Source: JAUVXJ01 sp034411995
GTDB taxonomy: Bacteria; Chloroflexota; Anaerolineae; UBA7937; B3-Chlor
Direction of reading: 5' to 3'
Assembly (NCBI GenBank): GCA_034411995.1
Contig: DAOUME010000026.1
Span: 248,001 to 312,000 of the forward strand
DNA length: 64,000 nucleotides
Shown here: one piece after another, positions 18,969-26,753 of the stretch
Numbering within the stretch: position 1 is the stretch's first letter
Layout: each line of letters begins with the position of its first letter
Notes under the pieces: model-generated
Told to the model about the DNA's origin: nothing
Database searches by the model: none
Seen by the model: only the letters and a program-made list of their open reading frames with translations
Program-made: the position numbers and the translations under genes

Positions 18969-19005
18969 CACCGCCCCTCCCACAAGCTGAGAAGGAGGGG
19001 CGGTG
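18969..19005 (-). terminator. 12-bp stem-loop between binding-protein and permease genes
   Basis: Arms CACCGCCCCTCC (18969-18980) and GGAGGGGCGGTG (18994-19005) pair perfectly around a 13-base loop. It stands 34 bp beyond the stop of the binding-protein gene and ahead of the permease gene. No U-run follows. Such hairpins usually protect the upstream message or cause partial termination, so that more binding protein than permease is made. Confidence 0.7.
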
Positions 19006-19039
19006 GGGGGACAGTCTTGCCGTGCCAACTCCGACCGGC

Positions 19040-20824
19040 CTAGCCTGTCTCTACCGGCTCCAACTCCGAAAGCATGAGTATCGCAGTCATGTTCCAGTAC
19101 TGGTTCCAGGTAGCAGGCAGGTAGTGATTGGCACCCTCTACCGACGACGGCCAGTTCGTCCAGACCGCACTGGACCACTGGGCCCACATACCGTTGTACC
19201 ACAACGGAATGATCGGCAGATCCGTGAGGTGGATCCTCTGGAGCTGGGAGGTGATGGCCTTCATGCCCTCCAGGTCATCCGTCGGGGTCCTGTCCAGCTC
19301 CTGCACGAGATCCCAGGCGTCCGCGTTCTCGTACCTTCCGAAGTTGGTGGTCGTCTGCGACTCCAGGATGGGCAAGCGGAAGACGTAGTCATAGTACGTC
19401 CACGGCGTGTTGCTGATCTGCTTGTCGTTGTTGATCAGCATGTCGAAGTCCCCTCTGCTGCGCGCATCCACCAGTGCGCCGTAGTCCGGAAAGTCAGGAG
19501 TGACCTTGATGCCCACGGCCTGGGCGCTTTCAGCGATGACCCTGATCGACTCCATCCAGTCCGTCCAGCCGTTGGGGACGATGATGGACAGCTCGATCTT
19601 CGAGCCATCGGGCATCTCCACGAATCCGTCGCCATCCACATCAGCGTATCCGGCCCCGGCTAGAATCGCCTTGGCCTCGTCCGGATCATAGTAGAAGCCC
19701 AATTCGTCCACCACAGCCTGGTCGATGTACTTGTCCCAGTTGGGGAGTAGGCCAGTGGGACTGGCTTTCTGAACGATGTTCGCATAGACCACGTTGACGA
19801 TCTTGTCCACGTCGATGGAGAAGGCCAGCGCCTTGCGGAACGCCGGATCGTCCATGGGCGGCTTCGTCAGGTTCAAGACCAGCCAAGCCGTGTTGCCAGG
19901 CAGCATGTAGGGGGCCTCCGGGTAGTACGTCTCGATGCCATAGCCCCTTCCCGGATCTCTCAGCGATGCTACACCGGGGAGGAAGTTGTTACTGAGATCG
20001 AGACCACCTTGGAGCACCATGCCGAGAGAGACGTTGTTGCTGCTGTTGACGACATCGACGATCCTCTTGGGAGCGAACGACAGTCCGAGCAGGTCCTTGC
20101 CCCACCAGTTGTCGTTTCTAACCCATACCATCCTGTCTTCGCTGTGTGTCTCATACAGGTACGGACCTGAGCCCACAGGGTTCTCGTTGGCTCCGGTGGC
20201 GACCTCCTCCTCTGATCTGCCCTCCCACAGGTGCTTGGGCACTATCGCCGTCTGGTACAGCAAGAAGTCCCATTCCTGATAGTTGGGCTCCGAGAAGGTG
20301 AACTTCACGCCGTAGTCACCAACCGCCTCAACACTCTCTAGCCAGTTCCACAGCGTATTATAGGGAACTGTAGGGAACTTGCCGAGCTCGTAGGTGAACA
20401 CGACGTCTTCGGCAGTGAGCGGTTCGCCGTCGGTCCAGTTGATGCCCTCGCGAAGCGTCACCTCACAGGTGGTGTCGCTCGTCCATTCCCCACTCTCGGC
20501 CAGCCAGGGTATGAATTCGTCGGCGAGGGGGTCGTACAGGAACAGGGTCTCATAGCAGAACGAGACCGTTCCCATGGCGTACGCCCAGGTCATGATGGGG
20601 TTCCAGTTCGACGGCGGGCCCCACTGCTTGCCTGTGGTGTAGAGAGTCTCGGACCTTTCGTAAGTAACGACCGTAGGCTCCTTCGTAGGCTCTGGCGCCG
20701 CAGTGGGTGGAGGCGTAGTGGGTTCCGGGGGCGCCGTGGTGGGCGTCGCTCCGCCACCACAGGCGGTCAGAAGGAGACTGCCGACGACCATCAGACTCAG
20801 CAACGCTAACAGTAGCTTCCGCAT
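19040..20824 (-). CDS. ABC transporter substrate-binding lipoprotein, family 5 (oligosaccharide type)
   Basis: 594 residues from ATG 20824 with a GAGGAGGGAAG site; an upstream in-frame ATG at 20893 would add a non-conserved stretch before the signal peptide. The lipobox is LLTAC, followed by a Pro/Thr/Glu-rich tether. The mature N-terminus has YTTGKQWGPPSNWNPIM, a form found in family-5 proteins that bind cello- or manno-oligosaccharides (as in Thermotogae) rather than peptides; this assignment comes from resemblance and operon context. Other family features: REGINWTDGEPLTAEDVVFT and PAFRKALAFSIDVDKIV. Located 70 bp after lacI in the same operon. Confidence 0.9.
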   Translation of the reverse strand: MRKLLLALLSLMVVGSLLLTACGGGATPTTAPPEPTTPPPTAAPEPTKEPTVVTYERSETLYTTGKQWGPPSNWNPIMTWAYAMGTVSFCYETLFLYDPLADEFIPWLAESGEWTSDTTCEVTLREGINWTDGEPLTAEDVVFTYELGKFPTVPYNTLWNWLESVEAVGDYGVKFTFSEPNYQEWDFLLYQTAIVPKHLWEGRSEEEVATGANENPVGSGPYLYETHSEDRMVWVRNDNWWGKDLLGLSFAPKRIVDVVNSSNNVSLGMVLQGGLDLSNNFLPGVASLRDPGRGYGIETYYPEAPYMLPGNTAWLVLNLTKPPMDDPAFRKALAFSIDVDKIVNVVYANIVQKASPTGLLPNWDKYIDQAVVDELGFYYDPDEAKAILAGAGYADVDGDGFVEMPDGSKIELSIIVPNGWTDWMESIRVIAESAQAVGIKVTPDFPDYGALVDARSRGDFDMLINNDKQISNTPWTYYDYVFRLPILESQTTTNFGRYENADAWDLVQELDRTPTDDLEGMKAITSQLQRIHLTDLPIIPLWYNGMWAQWSSAVWTNWPSSVEGANHYLPATWNQYWNMTAILMLSELEPVETG

Positions 20825-20894
20825 TTCTCTTCCCTCCTCATGGTACCCAAGAGCGTGGACAGGGACCAACCAACTCGCATGTGCGGCACTCACC

Positions 20895-21917
20895 TCAAGG
20901 ATTCACCACCTCCTTCTCAGCGCATGATTCGCGGATGACCAGTTGGGTAGGCAAGACAATCCGTCGAGGCCCGGAGTCCGGCTGCTCGATCAAGTCGAGC
21001 AGTGCCTCCACAGCCATAGTTGCCATCCGCCCAATCGGCTGGCGCACGGTCGTCAGTGGCGGCTCAGTCGCTGAGGCCACAGGGATATCATCGAAACCGA
21101 CCAGGGAGATATCCTGAGGGACCCGTCGACCCGCCTGCCGCAGCGCCTTCAGCGCCCCAACCGCCATGGTGTCGCTGGCCATAAAGACTGCAGTGGGTTG
21201 GGCTGGCAGCAAGCGCTGCATGCCCACCATCCCGCTGGCCTCTGTGAAATCCCCTTCCACGATCAGCTCCGCTTCCACCGGGATTCCGTGCGCCGTCAGC
21301 GCCTGGCGGTAGCCCTCCAGGCGATCTTGCCCGGCGGTCATGTCCGGACGACCGGTCACCATGCCGATACGACGGTGCCCAAGCCGGATCAGATGATCCA
21401 CTGCCATCTGTGTCCCGCCTGTGTTGTCCACATCCACAGAGTGCACCCGTTCGTCCGGAGAGCGCCCCACGCACACGAACGGGACGCCATCGCGCAGCAG
21501 ATCGGAGATGAGGGGATCTTCCAGCGCCGCCGAGGCAACGATCACCCCATCCAGATAGGCGTTCCGTACCAGTCGCTGATAGCTCTCCTGCCGGTCACCC
21601 GACGAAGAGAACAGCGAGAGCATGAGCTGGTAGCCATGCCCGTTGCACGCTTCAGTTGCCGCCCGGAGCAGAATGGGGAAGAAGGGGTCCGTGAATAGTT
21701 GGGTCACCACCTCGGGGATCACCATCCCCACGATCTGCGTGCGCTTCGTCACCAGACTCCGCGCTACAGCGTGAGGTCGATACCGCGACTCCCGGATCGC
21801 CTCCCACACACGGCGCCTGGTCTCTGCCTTCACGCTGGGATGGTCGTTGATGACGCGAGAAACGGTGGACCGAGAAACACCTGCCAGCCGGGCTACTTCC
21901 TCCAGTGTGCGCGCCAT
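20895..21917 (-). CDS. LacI-family transcriptional repressor
   Basis: 340 residues. Residues 3-40 are a LacI helix-turn-helix (TLEEVARLAGVSRSTVSRVI, then NDHPSVKAETRRRV), followed by the hinge and a periplasmic-binding-protein-like sensor domain (QIVGMVIPEV, VPFVCVGRSPDERV, HLIRLGHRRIGMVTG). First gene of the beta-glycan operon; its inducer is probably one of the imported oligosaccharides. Two palindromes matching the LacI-family type lie upstream, one at its own transcription start, so the gene and the operon behind it are likely autorepressed. Confidence 0.94.
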   Translation of the reverse strand: MARTLEEVARLAGVSRSTVSRVINDHPSVKAETRRRVWEAIRESRYRPHAVARSLVTKRTQIVGMVIPEVVTQLFTDPFFPILLRAATEACNGHGYQLMLSLFSSSGDRQESYQRLVRNAYLDGVIVASAALEDPLISDLLRDGVPFVCVGRSPDERVHSVDVDNTGGTQMAVDHLIRLGHRRIGMVTGRPDMTAGQDRLEGYRQALTAHGIPVEAELIVEGDFTEASGMVGMQRLLPAQPTAVFMASDTMAVGALKALRQAGRRVPQDISLVGFDDIPVASATEPPLTTVRQPIGRMATMAVEALLDLIEQPDSGPRRIVLPTQLVIRESCAEKEVVNP

Positions 21918-21927
21918 AGGTAGCTCT

Positions 21928-21941
21928 TGGGAGCGCTCCCA
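21928..21941 (-). promoter_or_regulatory. LacI-type operator O2, perfect palindrome
   Basis: TGGGAGCGCTCCCA is a perfect 14-bp palindrome with the central CG that LacI-family repressors favour. It lies in the leader, 11 bp ahead of the lacI ATG, and 73 bp from the second operator, about seven helical turns, a spacing suitable for DNA looping. Confidence 0.78.
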
Positions 21942-22000
21942 TGGTCTCTCAAAAAAACACCGCCCTATTTCCCGCTCGATTGCGGCGTGACTAAGCTCTG

Positions 22001-22014
22001 TGGGAGCGCTCTCA
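22001..22014 (-). promoter_or_regulatory. LacI-type operator O1 at the transcription start
   Basis: TGGGAGCGCTCTCA matches the O2 palindrome with one changed base. It directly follows the -10 box of the lacI promoter and covers the expected +1, the classical site for repression by blocking polymerase. Confidence 0.78.
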
Positions 22015-22019
22015 TGAAT

Positions 22020-22048
22020 AGGATACCAGATATTCGAACGCTTGTCAA
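22020..22048 (-). promoter_or_regulatory. Promoter of the lacI-oligosaccharide operon
   Basis: Minus strand TTGACA (22048-22043), 17 bp, TATCCT (22025-22020). Transcription should start near 22013, inside operator O1. Confidence 0.75.
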
Positions 22049-22197
22049 GTACTCTCTTTGAGTTTGATCCTTAAATTGTCAATCCAACCAGCCTACGCCG
22101 ACATCCTGGAAGGCGACCACTGCTTCGGCGAGGCACGCCCAAGCCCTCCCGAGCCTGCCTCTCACCGCCTTCTTCCACTCGCTCACACTGAGGCCAT

Positions 22198-22226
22198 TTG
22201 ACATCCCCTCGTAGCTCAGCGATAAT
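22198..22226 (+). promoter_or_regulatory. Promoter ahead of the iclR gene
   Basis: TTGACA (22198-22203), 17-bp spacer, GATAAT (22221-22226), predicted start near 22233. It diverges from the lacI promoter with 150 bp between the -35 boxes. Confidence 0.65.
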
Positions 22227-22586
22227 AGTCGGCAGCAGCGCTGTCATCACCGGAGCCAAGGAGAGATCTGGCCCAGCCGGTTGCTCTCCCCGCGGCGGCG
22301 CCGACGTCGAGCATCGTATGCATGGAAGAAGCTCTCAGGACCCTCATCGTCGAGATCAAGCGGACGCGCAACTGGTCACCCGACCCTGGCGGAGTGGTCA
22401 AAGCCAACTCGCCGCACATGGGTGCCGGCAGTCGGGCGTGCGCGCAACCCATGGCTACCAGCGCTCGATTCTCCCGCCGAACGCCGCCCCTCGACGCCAC
22501 CCTTTGAACCAGGAAGCAACTGGCACGCGCAAGGGCAAGGCGTTCGACTGTCTCTGGAACAACAGGGGAAGGATGGACTGACGAAG
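22227..22586 (+). other. About 350-nt leader before iclR
   Basis: Open in the iclR frame from 22281, but the translation is Arg/Ser/Pro-rich and unlike any regulator N-terminus, so I treat it as untranslated. No riboswitch or attenuator is recognised. Confidence 0.35.
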
Positions 22587-23339
22587 GTGCCATCACGAAC
22601 AGTAGACAAGGCCATAGCGATCCTCCACCAGTTCACCCTCGACGAACCTCAACTCGGCGTGAGCGAGCTGTCTCGGAGGCTCGACCTCACCAAGAGCACC
22701 GTGCATCGCCTGCTCGCTTCCCTGCGAAAGGGCGGCCTCGTAGAACAAGACCCCTCGACCCACAAATATCGTCTGGGACGCGAGGCGGTGGACCTGGGAT
22801 ACACTGCCATCTACTCCGATCGTATGTTAGCGACTGCCCTCCCCTACCTGCATTTCCTGTCTGAGCAGGTAGGAGAAACAGTGTACCTGGGGGAGCGGCG
22901 GGAGGACGAGGTGGCCACTGTACTGCACGTCCTGTCGCCCAGCTCTAGGGAGCAGATGAAGTGGTACGACAGGCTTCCTCTTCATTCCACCTCGTCGGGC
23001 AAAATCCTGCTGGCCTACACTGAGGAGAGCGAGTTGGCCGCCTTTCTGCAACAGACCCTGCCATCGTATACCGAGCATTCCGTCACCGACCCGGCAGCCC
23101 TGCGCGAGGAGCTGCGGCGGATCCGGGAGCAGGGGTATGCCACCGCCTTCGAAGAGTACCAGCTCGGAGCCAACGCCATTGCCGTGCCCCTTGCCAACCG
23201 GGAAGGCAAAGTGGTGGCAGCACTGACCATCTTGGGTCCCGCCTACACCCTGACTCGCGAGAAAGCCATGGCCTCGCTGGAAAGACTAAAGGCCATCTCC
23301 AGGGAGATCACCATCAAGCTCGCCTCACTCAGCTACTGA
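22587..23339 (+). CDS. IclR-family transcriptional regulator
   Basis: 250 residues from GTG at 22587 (VPSRTVDKAIAILHQF), the usual IclR start and length; an in-frame CTG six bases earlier has a better GGAAGGA site and is an alternative. The winged helix reads LGVSELSRRLDLTKSTVHRL followed by LLASLRKGGLVEQD, and the C-terminal sensor domain contains LPLHSTSSGKILLAY and ANAIAVPLANREGKVVAALT. IclR proteins sense aromatic or carboxylic catabolites. It may regulate the downstream redox/methyltransferase genes on the same strand or the divergent glycoside operon; sequence does not decide. Confidence 0.88.
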   Translation: MPSRTVDKAIAILHQFTLDEPQLGVSELSRRLDLTKSTVHRLLASLRKGGLVEQDPSTHKYRLGREAVDLGYTAIYSDRMLATALPYLHFLSEQVGETVYLGERREDEVATVLHVLSPSSREQMKWYDRLPLHSTSSGKILLAYTEESELAAFLQQTLPSYTEHSVTDPAALREELRRIREQGYATAFEEYQLGANAIAVPLANREGKVVAALTILGPAYTLTREKAMASLERLKAISREITIKLASLSY

Positions 23340-24652
23340 TCCTCTGGCAGGTCTTCGCTCACGATTCCGGCACGCGGTGGCGCTACCCACGATGTCCCCT
23401 GGACGCCTCAGTGCCAGGGCACCCTTCACTCTGGAGGCGTTGGTCTTCCATGGCCCAGGAGCACGATCACCCTGCTACGCCCTTGGCCCGTGGATCGGCG
23501 TGGGCGCGTTTTGGAACGCCAGCGCTCCTGCCAGCGTATCAGCAGCCATGAATGATCCCGCCCGCATGGCTGGAGCAGAGGTAGACTGTCCAAGGAACCC
23601 AGGAACCACAAGCTGCCATCACTCGCCCGCCGATCAGGTCCACGCGGAGGAGGAACCCCATGGCACATCTGCCGTTGCCCTCATCTCAGAGCAGCACCGC
23701 TCGGGGTTCGAACGCACGGCGGCGTATGCCTCTGGTGAAGGAGCCCGAGCGCACCGAACCTACATGACTCACCCCTATCGGACGACGGACGCGCGTCGAC
23801 AGCACCCCCACTGGTGGGGACGCCCACGATTCCGCCTCGCGGCCAAGAGGTGACCGAACCTGCGGATTCTTCTGATTCTCGGCCCAGAAGCATGGTGTGT
23901 GCCAAAATGGCAGCGGGCCGGTCTCGGCCGGCTTGACAGAACGGCACGACTTGGTTATACTATTCCAAATTGAACTTCCGGCAGGACAAACAGACTCGCC
24001 TGCCATTTCAAGACCTGCGCATCGTTCGTCGCCTTCCAGGTGGTAGAGTAGTACCCAGGAATCCGTCGCAGATGCCATCGAGCTCCAAGCCGCCGGCGGC
24101 CAACCGAGGACCGGCGACCGCTTGTAGGGTCCTGAGTCGGCACCGTTGGGAAGTGCCAACGATGCTCATCTGCGCGGGCCTGTTTCAGCAGCGGGCAGTA
24201 ACCTTCTCGGTTCCGGGTGCGGCACTGACTGAGAGGGCCTCGACGGTGTCCCGGTCGGACGCTTGGGGCGCGTTCCAGGCGAGATTGAGCCAGCGGAGGC
24301 ATGTCCCGGCCGTGTGTACGTGGTGTGGTCAGGCGGTGCGCGATTGCGTTTCTTCGTCTTCAAGGCCAGCGGCAAGCGGCGCCGCCCGAGGACGCCCGCC
24401 GACCTATGGGATTCCTTCCACCAGCGTTCTCCCAACTGCGCAGCACATCCCGACCACTCCACGGTGCGCCCGAAGGTCCAAGGCAGCATCAGCCGGGCGC
24501 ATTAAGCCAGGGCTCCACCAAGGAGGCATCGGGGCGATCCTGGACCGGATCCAATCCCGGTCGTCTTCAGGGTGAAGATGAACGAGCAAGACTCAGGACA
24601 GCCGCCAGGAAGTGAGCGTATCTCACCCACGAGGGAAGAATAGGGGGTAGAA
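23340..24652 (+). other. 1.3-kb stretch without a recognisable gene
   Basis: Many short overlapping frames occur on both strands, none resembling a known protein. A strong plus-strand promoter sits at 23933. From there about 690 nt of leader precede the molybdoenzyme gene. On the minus strand TRNREGYCPLLKQARADEHR (about 24210-24150) looks slightly protein-like and could be a relic. I see no tRNA, riboswitch or insertion sequence. Confidence 0.4.
23933..23961 (+). promoter_or_regulatory. Strong sigma-70 promoter far upstream of the molybdoenzyme
   Basis: TTGACA (23933-23938), 17 bp, TATACT (23956-23961). The next convincing gene on this strand begins at 24653, so the transcript would carry a leader of about 690 nt unless a small gene or RNA is hidden there. 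Confidence 0.65.
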
Positions 24653-26752
24653 GTGGAAGAGGTCAAGAAGATAAGGACAGTTTGCCGTAGCTGCCATGGG
24701 GGATGTGGGCTGTTCGCCTACGTGAAGGACCGCAGGGTGGTCAAGGTAGAAGGCGATCCTGACTCACCCATCAGCCACGGCTCCATGTGCTCCAAAGGAC
24801 TGTCCATCACCCAGCTCGCCTATCACCCCGACAGGGTCCTCTATCCGATGAAGAAGGCCGACGGGGGGTGGGAGAGGATCTCCTGGGATGAGGCCCTTGA
24901 CACGTGCGTTGAGAGATTCAACGAAGTGATCGAGAAATACGGCCCGGAAGGGATCATGGTTGGCCAGGGGACCGGCCGAGACTACGAGAGCCACTTCTCT
25001 CGGTTTGGCAACCTGCTGGGCACCCCGAACATCCTGACCGCGGGGCACATGTGCTACCTCTCACGGATAGGCGCATCCCTGATCACCTGTGGGAGTCTTC
25101 CTGCTTGTGACTATGAGAACAACCCCAAGTGCATCGTGATGTGGGGATGCAATCCTCTGTGGACCAACCCGGACGAGTACAAGGGAGTGGAATTCTGGCG
25201 CGCCTTCGAACAGGGAGCCAAGATGATCTGCGTCGATCCTCGAAGATCGCTCTATGCTGACAAGGCCGACGTTTGGCTCCAGATACGTCCCGGCACGGAC
25301 GCGGCCATGGTCATGGGGTTCTTCAGGGTGCTCATCGAAGAAGAACTCTATGATAAGGAGTTTGTCGAGCAGTATGTACATGGCTGGGACCCCTTTGTGG
25401 AAAGGGTGAAGAAGGACTACCCCCTCGACCGGGTGGAAGAGATCACCTGGGTCGACCAGGAACTCATTCGAGAGGCGGCCAGGTTGTATGCCACCACCAA
25501 GCCGGCGGGAATTCATTGGGGCGTGACCACGGAGCAGACCCTCAACGCTACCGATTACACCCGCTCTGCCATCGGACTCATGGCTGTCACGGGGAACCTC
25601 GATGCGCCCGGCGGGAATGTCCTGCACGTACCACCACCTACCAGAAAGGTCTCCGAATTTTCTGCACACAGGGAGCTATCTCCCGAGCAGAGAAAGAAAC
25701 GCCTCGGCGGTGACCAATATAAGCTGGCCTCCAGAATGACCATCTGTACGCCCAAGCCCATCTGGGATGCCATTCTGACCGGCAAGCCCTACCCGGTCAA
25801 AGCAGGCTACCTGGTAGGGACCAATCCGCTGCTGACCAGGGCCAATGCCCGGGAGGTACGCAAGGCCCTGAGCAGTCTTGATTTTCTCGTTGTGTCCGAT
25901 TTCTTCCTGACCCCAACAGCCGAGTTAGCCCACATCTTCCTGCCCGCTGGCACCTGGTTGGAGCAGAACCACGTCTCGGAGAACTGGAAGTTCCACGGAT
26001 ACGTGCTGGCTAGACAGAAAGTCGTGGAGATCGGCGAGTGCTGGCAGGACCACAAGATCTTCATGGAACTGGGCAAGAGAATGGGCCAGCAATGGTGGGA
26101 CACGGTGGAGGATGCTCTGGAGTGGATACTGGAGCCTACCGGCGTGACCTGGGAGGAGTTCAAGAAGCTGGGCTATCTCCATGCAGAACAGAGATATCGC
26201 AAGTACGAGGAAGAGGGCTTCAAGACCCCCACGGGAAAGGTGGAACTGTACTCCACCGTGCTCGAAAAATGGGGGCGTGATCCCTTGCCCAAGTACACGG
26301 AGCTGGCCGAAAGCCCCCTCTCCACGCCTGAACTGGCCAAAAAGTACCCCTATGTCCTCAACGCGGGATTGAGGAACGCCCCCTTCTTCCACTCCGCGAA
26401 CCGACAGATCCCCTGGCTGAGGGAGATCAGGCCCGACCCCCTGATGGAGCTCCATCCTCAGACCGCGGAGAAGCACGGCATCAAGGAAGGAGACTGGGTC
26501 TGGATCGAATCGCCTCGCGGGCGCATCAAGCAACGAGCAAAGCTGAACGACGGTATCGATCCCAGAGTGATCGCAGCCGAGCACGGCTGGTGGTACCCGG
26601 AAATCAAGAGCCCCGATCATGGCTGGGATATCTCCAACATCAATATCCTGACCGACAACTCCCCTGAGTCCACCGATCCGGTGATGGGGTCAACCAGCTT
26701 GAGGGTTCTGTTGTGCAACATCTCGCGCTGCGAAGACGAGGAGGAGAAGTGA
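24653..26752 (+). CDS. Molybdopterin oxidoreductase, DMSO-reductase superfamily, acetylene-hydratase/polysulfide-reductase-like
   Basis: 699 residues from a GTG with an AGGGGGT site. A [4Fe-4S] site is formed by Cys11, Cys14, Cys18 and Cys46, with Lys48 after it as in enzymes that pass electrons to the pterin. Cys134 in AGHMCYLSRIG is placed to bind Mo or W. The chain then follows the superfamily: WERISWDEALDTCVERF, CVDPRRSLYADKADVWLQIR, QNHVSENWKFHGYV and a C-terminal MopB domain. It resembles acetylene hydratase along its length, but the catalytic Asp after the second cluster Cys of that enzyme is His15 here, so hydratase activity is doubtful. No Tat signal: cytoplasmic. Ends 1 bp before the electron-transfer partner. 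Substrate unknown; formate, aldehyde, sulfur compound or aromatic hydroxyl chemistry are all open. Confidence 0.88.
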   Translation: MEEVKKIRTVCRSCHGGCGLFAYVKDRRVVKVEGDPDSPISHGSMCSKGLSITQLAYHPDRVLYPMKKADGGWERISWDEALDTCVERFNEVIEKYGPEGIMVGQGTGRDYESHFSRFGNLLGTPNILTAGHMCYLSRIGASLITCGSLPACDYENNPKCIVMWGCNPLWTNPDEYKGVEFWRAFEQGAKMICVDPRRSLYADKADVWLQIRPGTDAAMVMGFFRVLIEEELYDKEFVEQYVHGWDPFVERVKKDYPLDRVEEITWVDQELIREAARLYATTKPAGIHWGVTTEQTLNATDYTRSAIGLMAVTGNLDAPGGNVLHVPPPTRKVSEFSAHRELSPEQRKKRLGGDQYKLASRMTICTPKPIWDAILTGKPYPVKAGYLVGTNPLLTRANAREVRKALSSLDFLVVSDFFLTPTAELAHIFLPAGTWLEQNHVSENWKFHGYVLARQKVVEIGECWQDHKIFMELGKRMGQQWWDTVEDALEWILEPTGVTWEEFKKLGYLHAEQRYRKYEEEGFKTPTGKVELYSTVLEKWGRDPLPKYTELAESPLSTPELAKKYPYVLNAGLRNAPFFHSANRQIPWLREIRPDPLMELHPQTAEKHGIKEGDWVWIESPRGRIKQRAKLNDGIDPRVIAAEHGWWYPEIKSPDHGWDISNINILTDNSPESTDPVMGSTSLRVLLCNISRCEDEEEK

Positions 26753-26753
26753 C

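Noticed and set aside
23970..24575. 201-codon frame behind the 23933 promoter
   Set aside because: Composition is Arg/Ser/Pro-rich with no recognisable motif and no ribosome site; overlapping frames on both strands look equally good.
24653..26752. Formate dehydrogenase FdhA or pyrogallol transhydroxylase
   Set aside because: No Sec/Cys-Arg-Pro formate dehydrogenase motif is seen, and the [4Fe-4S] site is present, unlike in the transhydroxylase large subunit.
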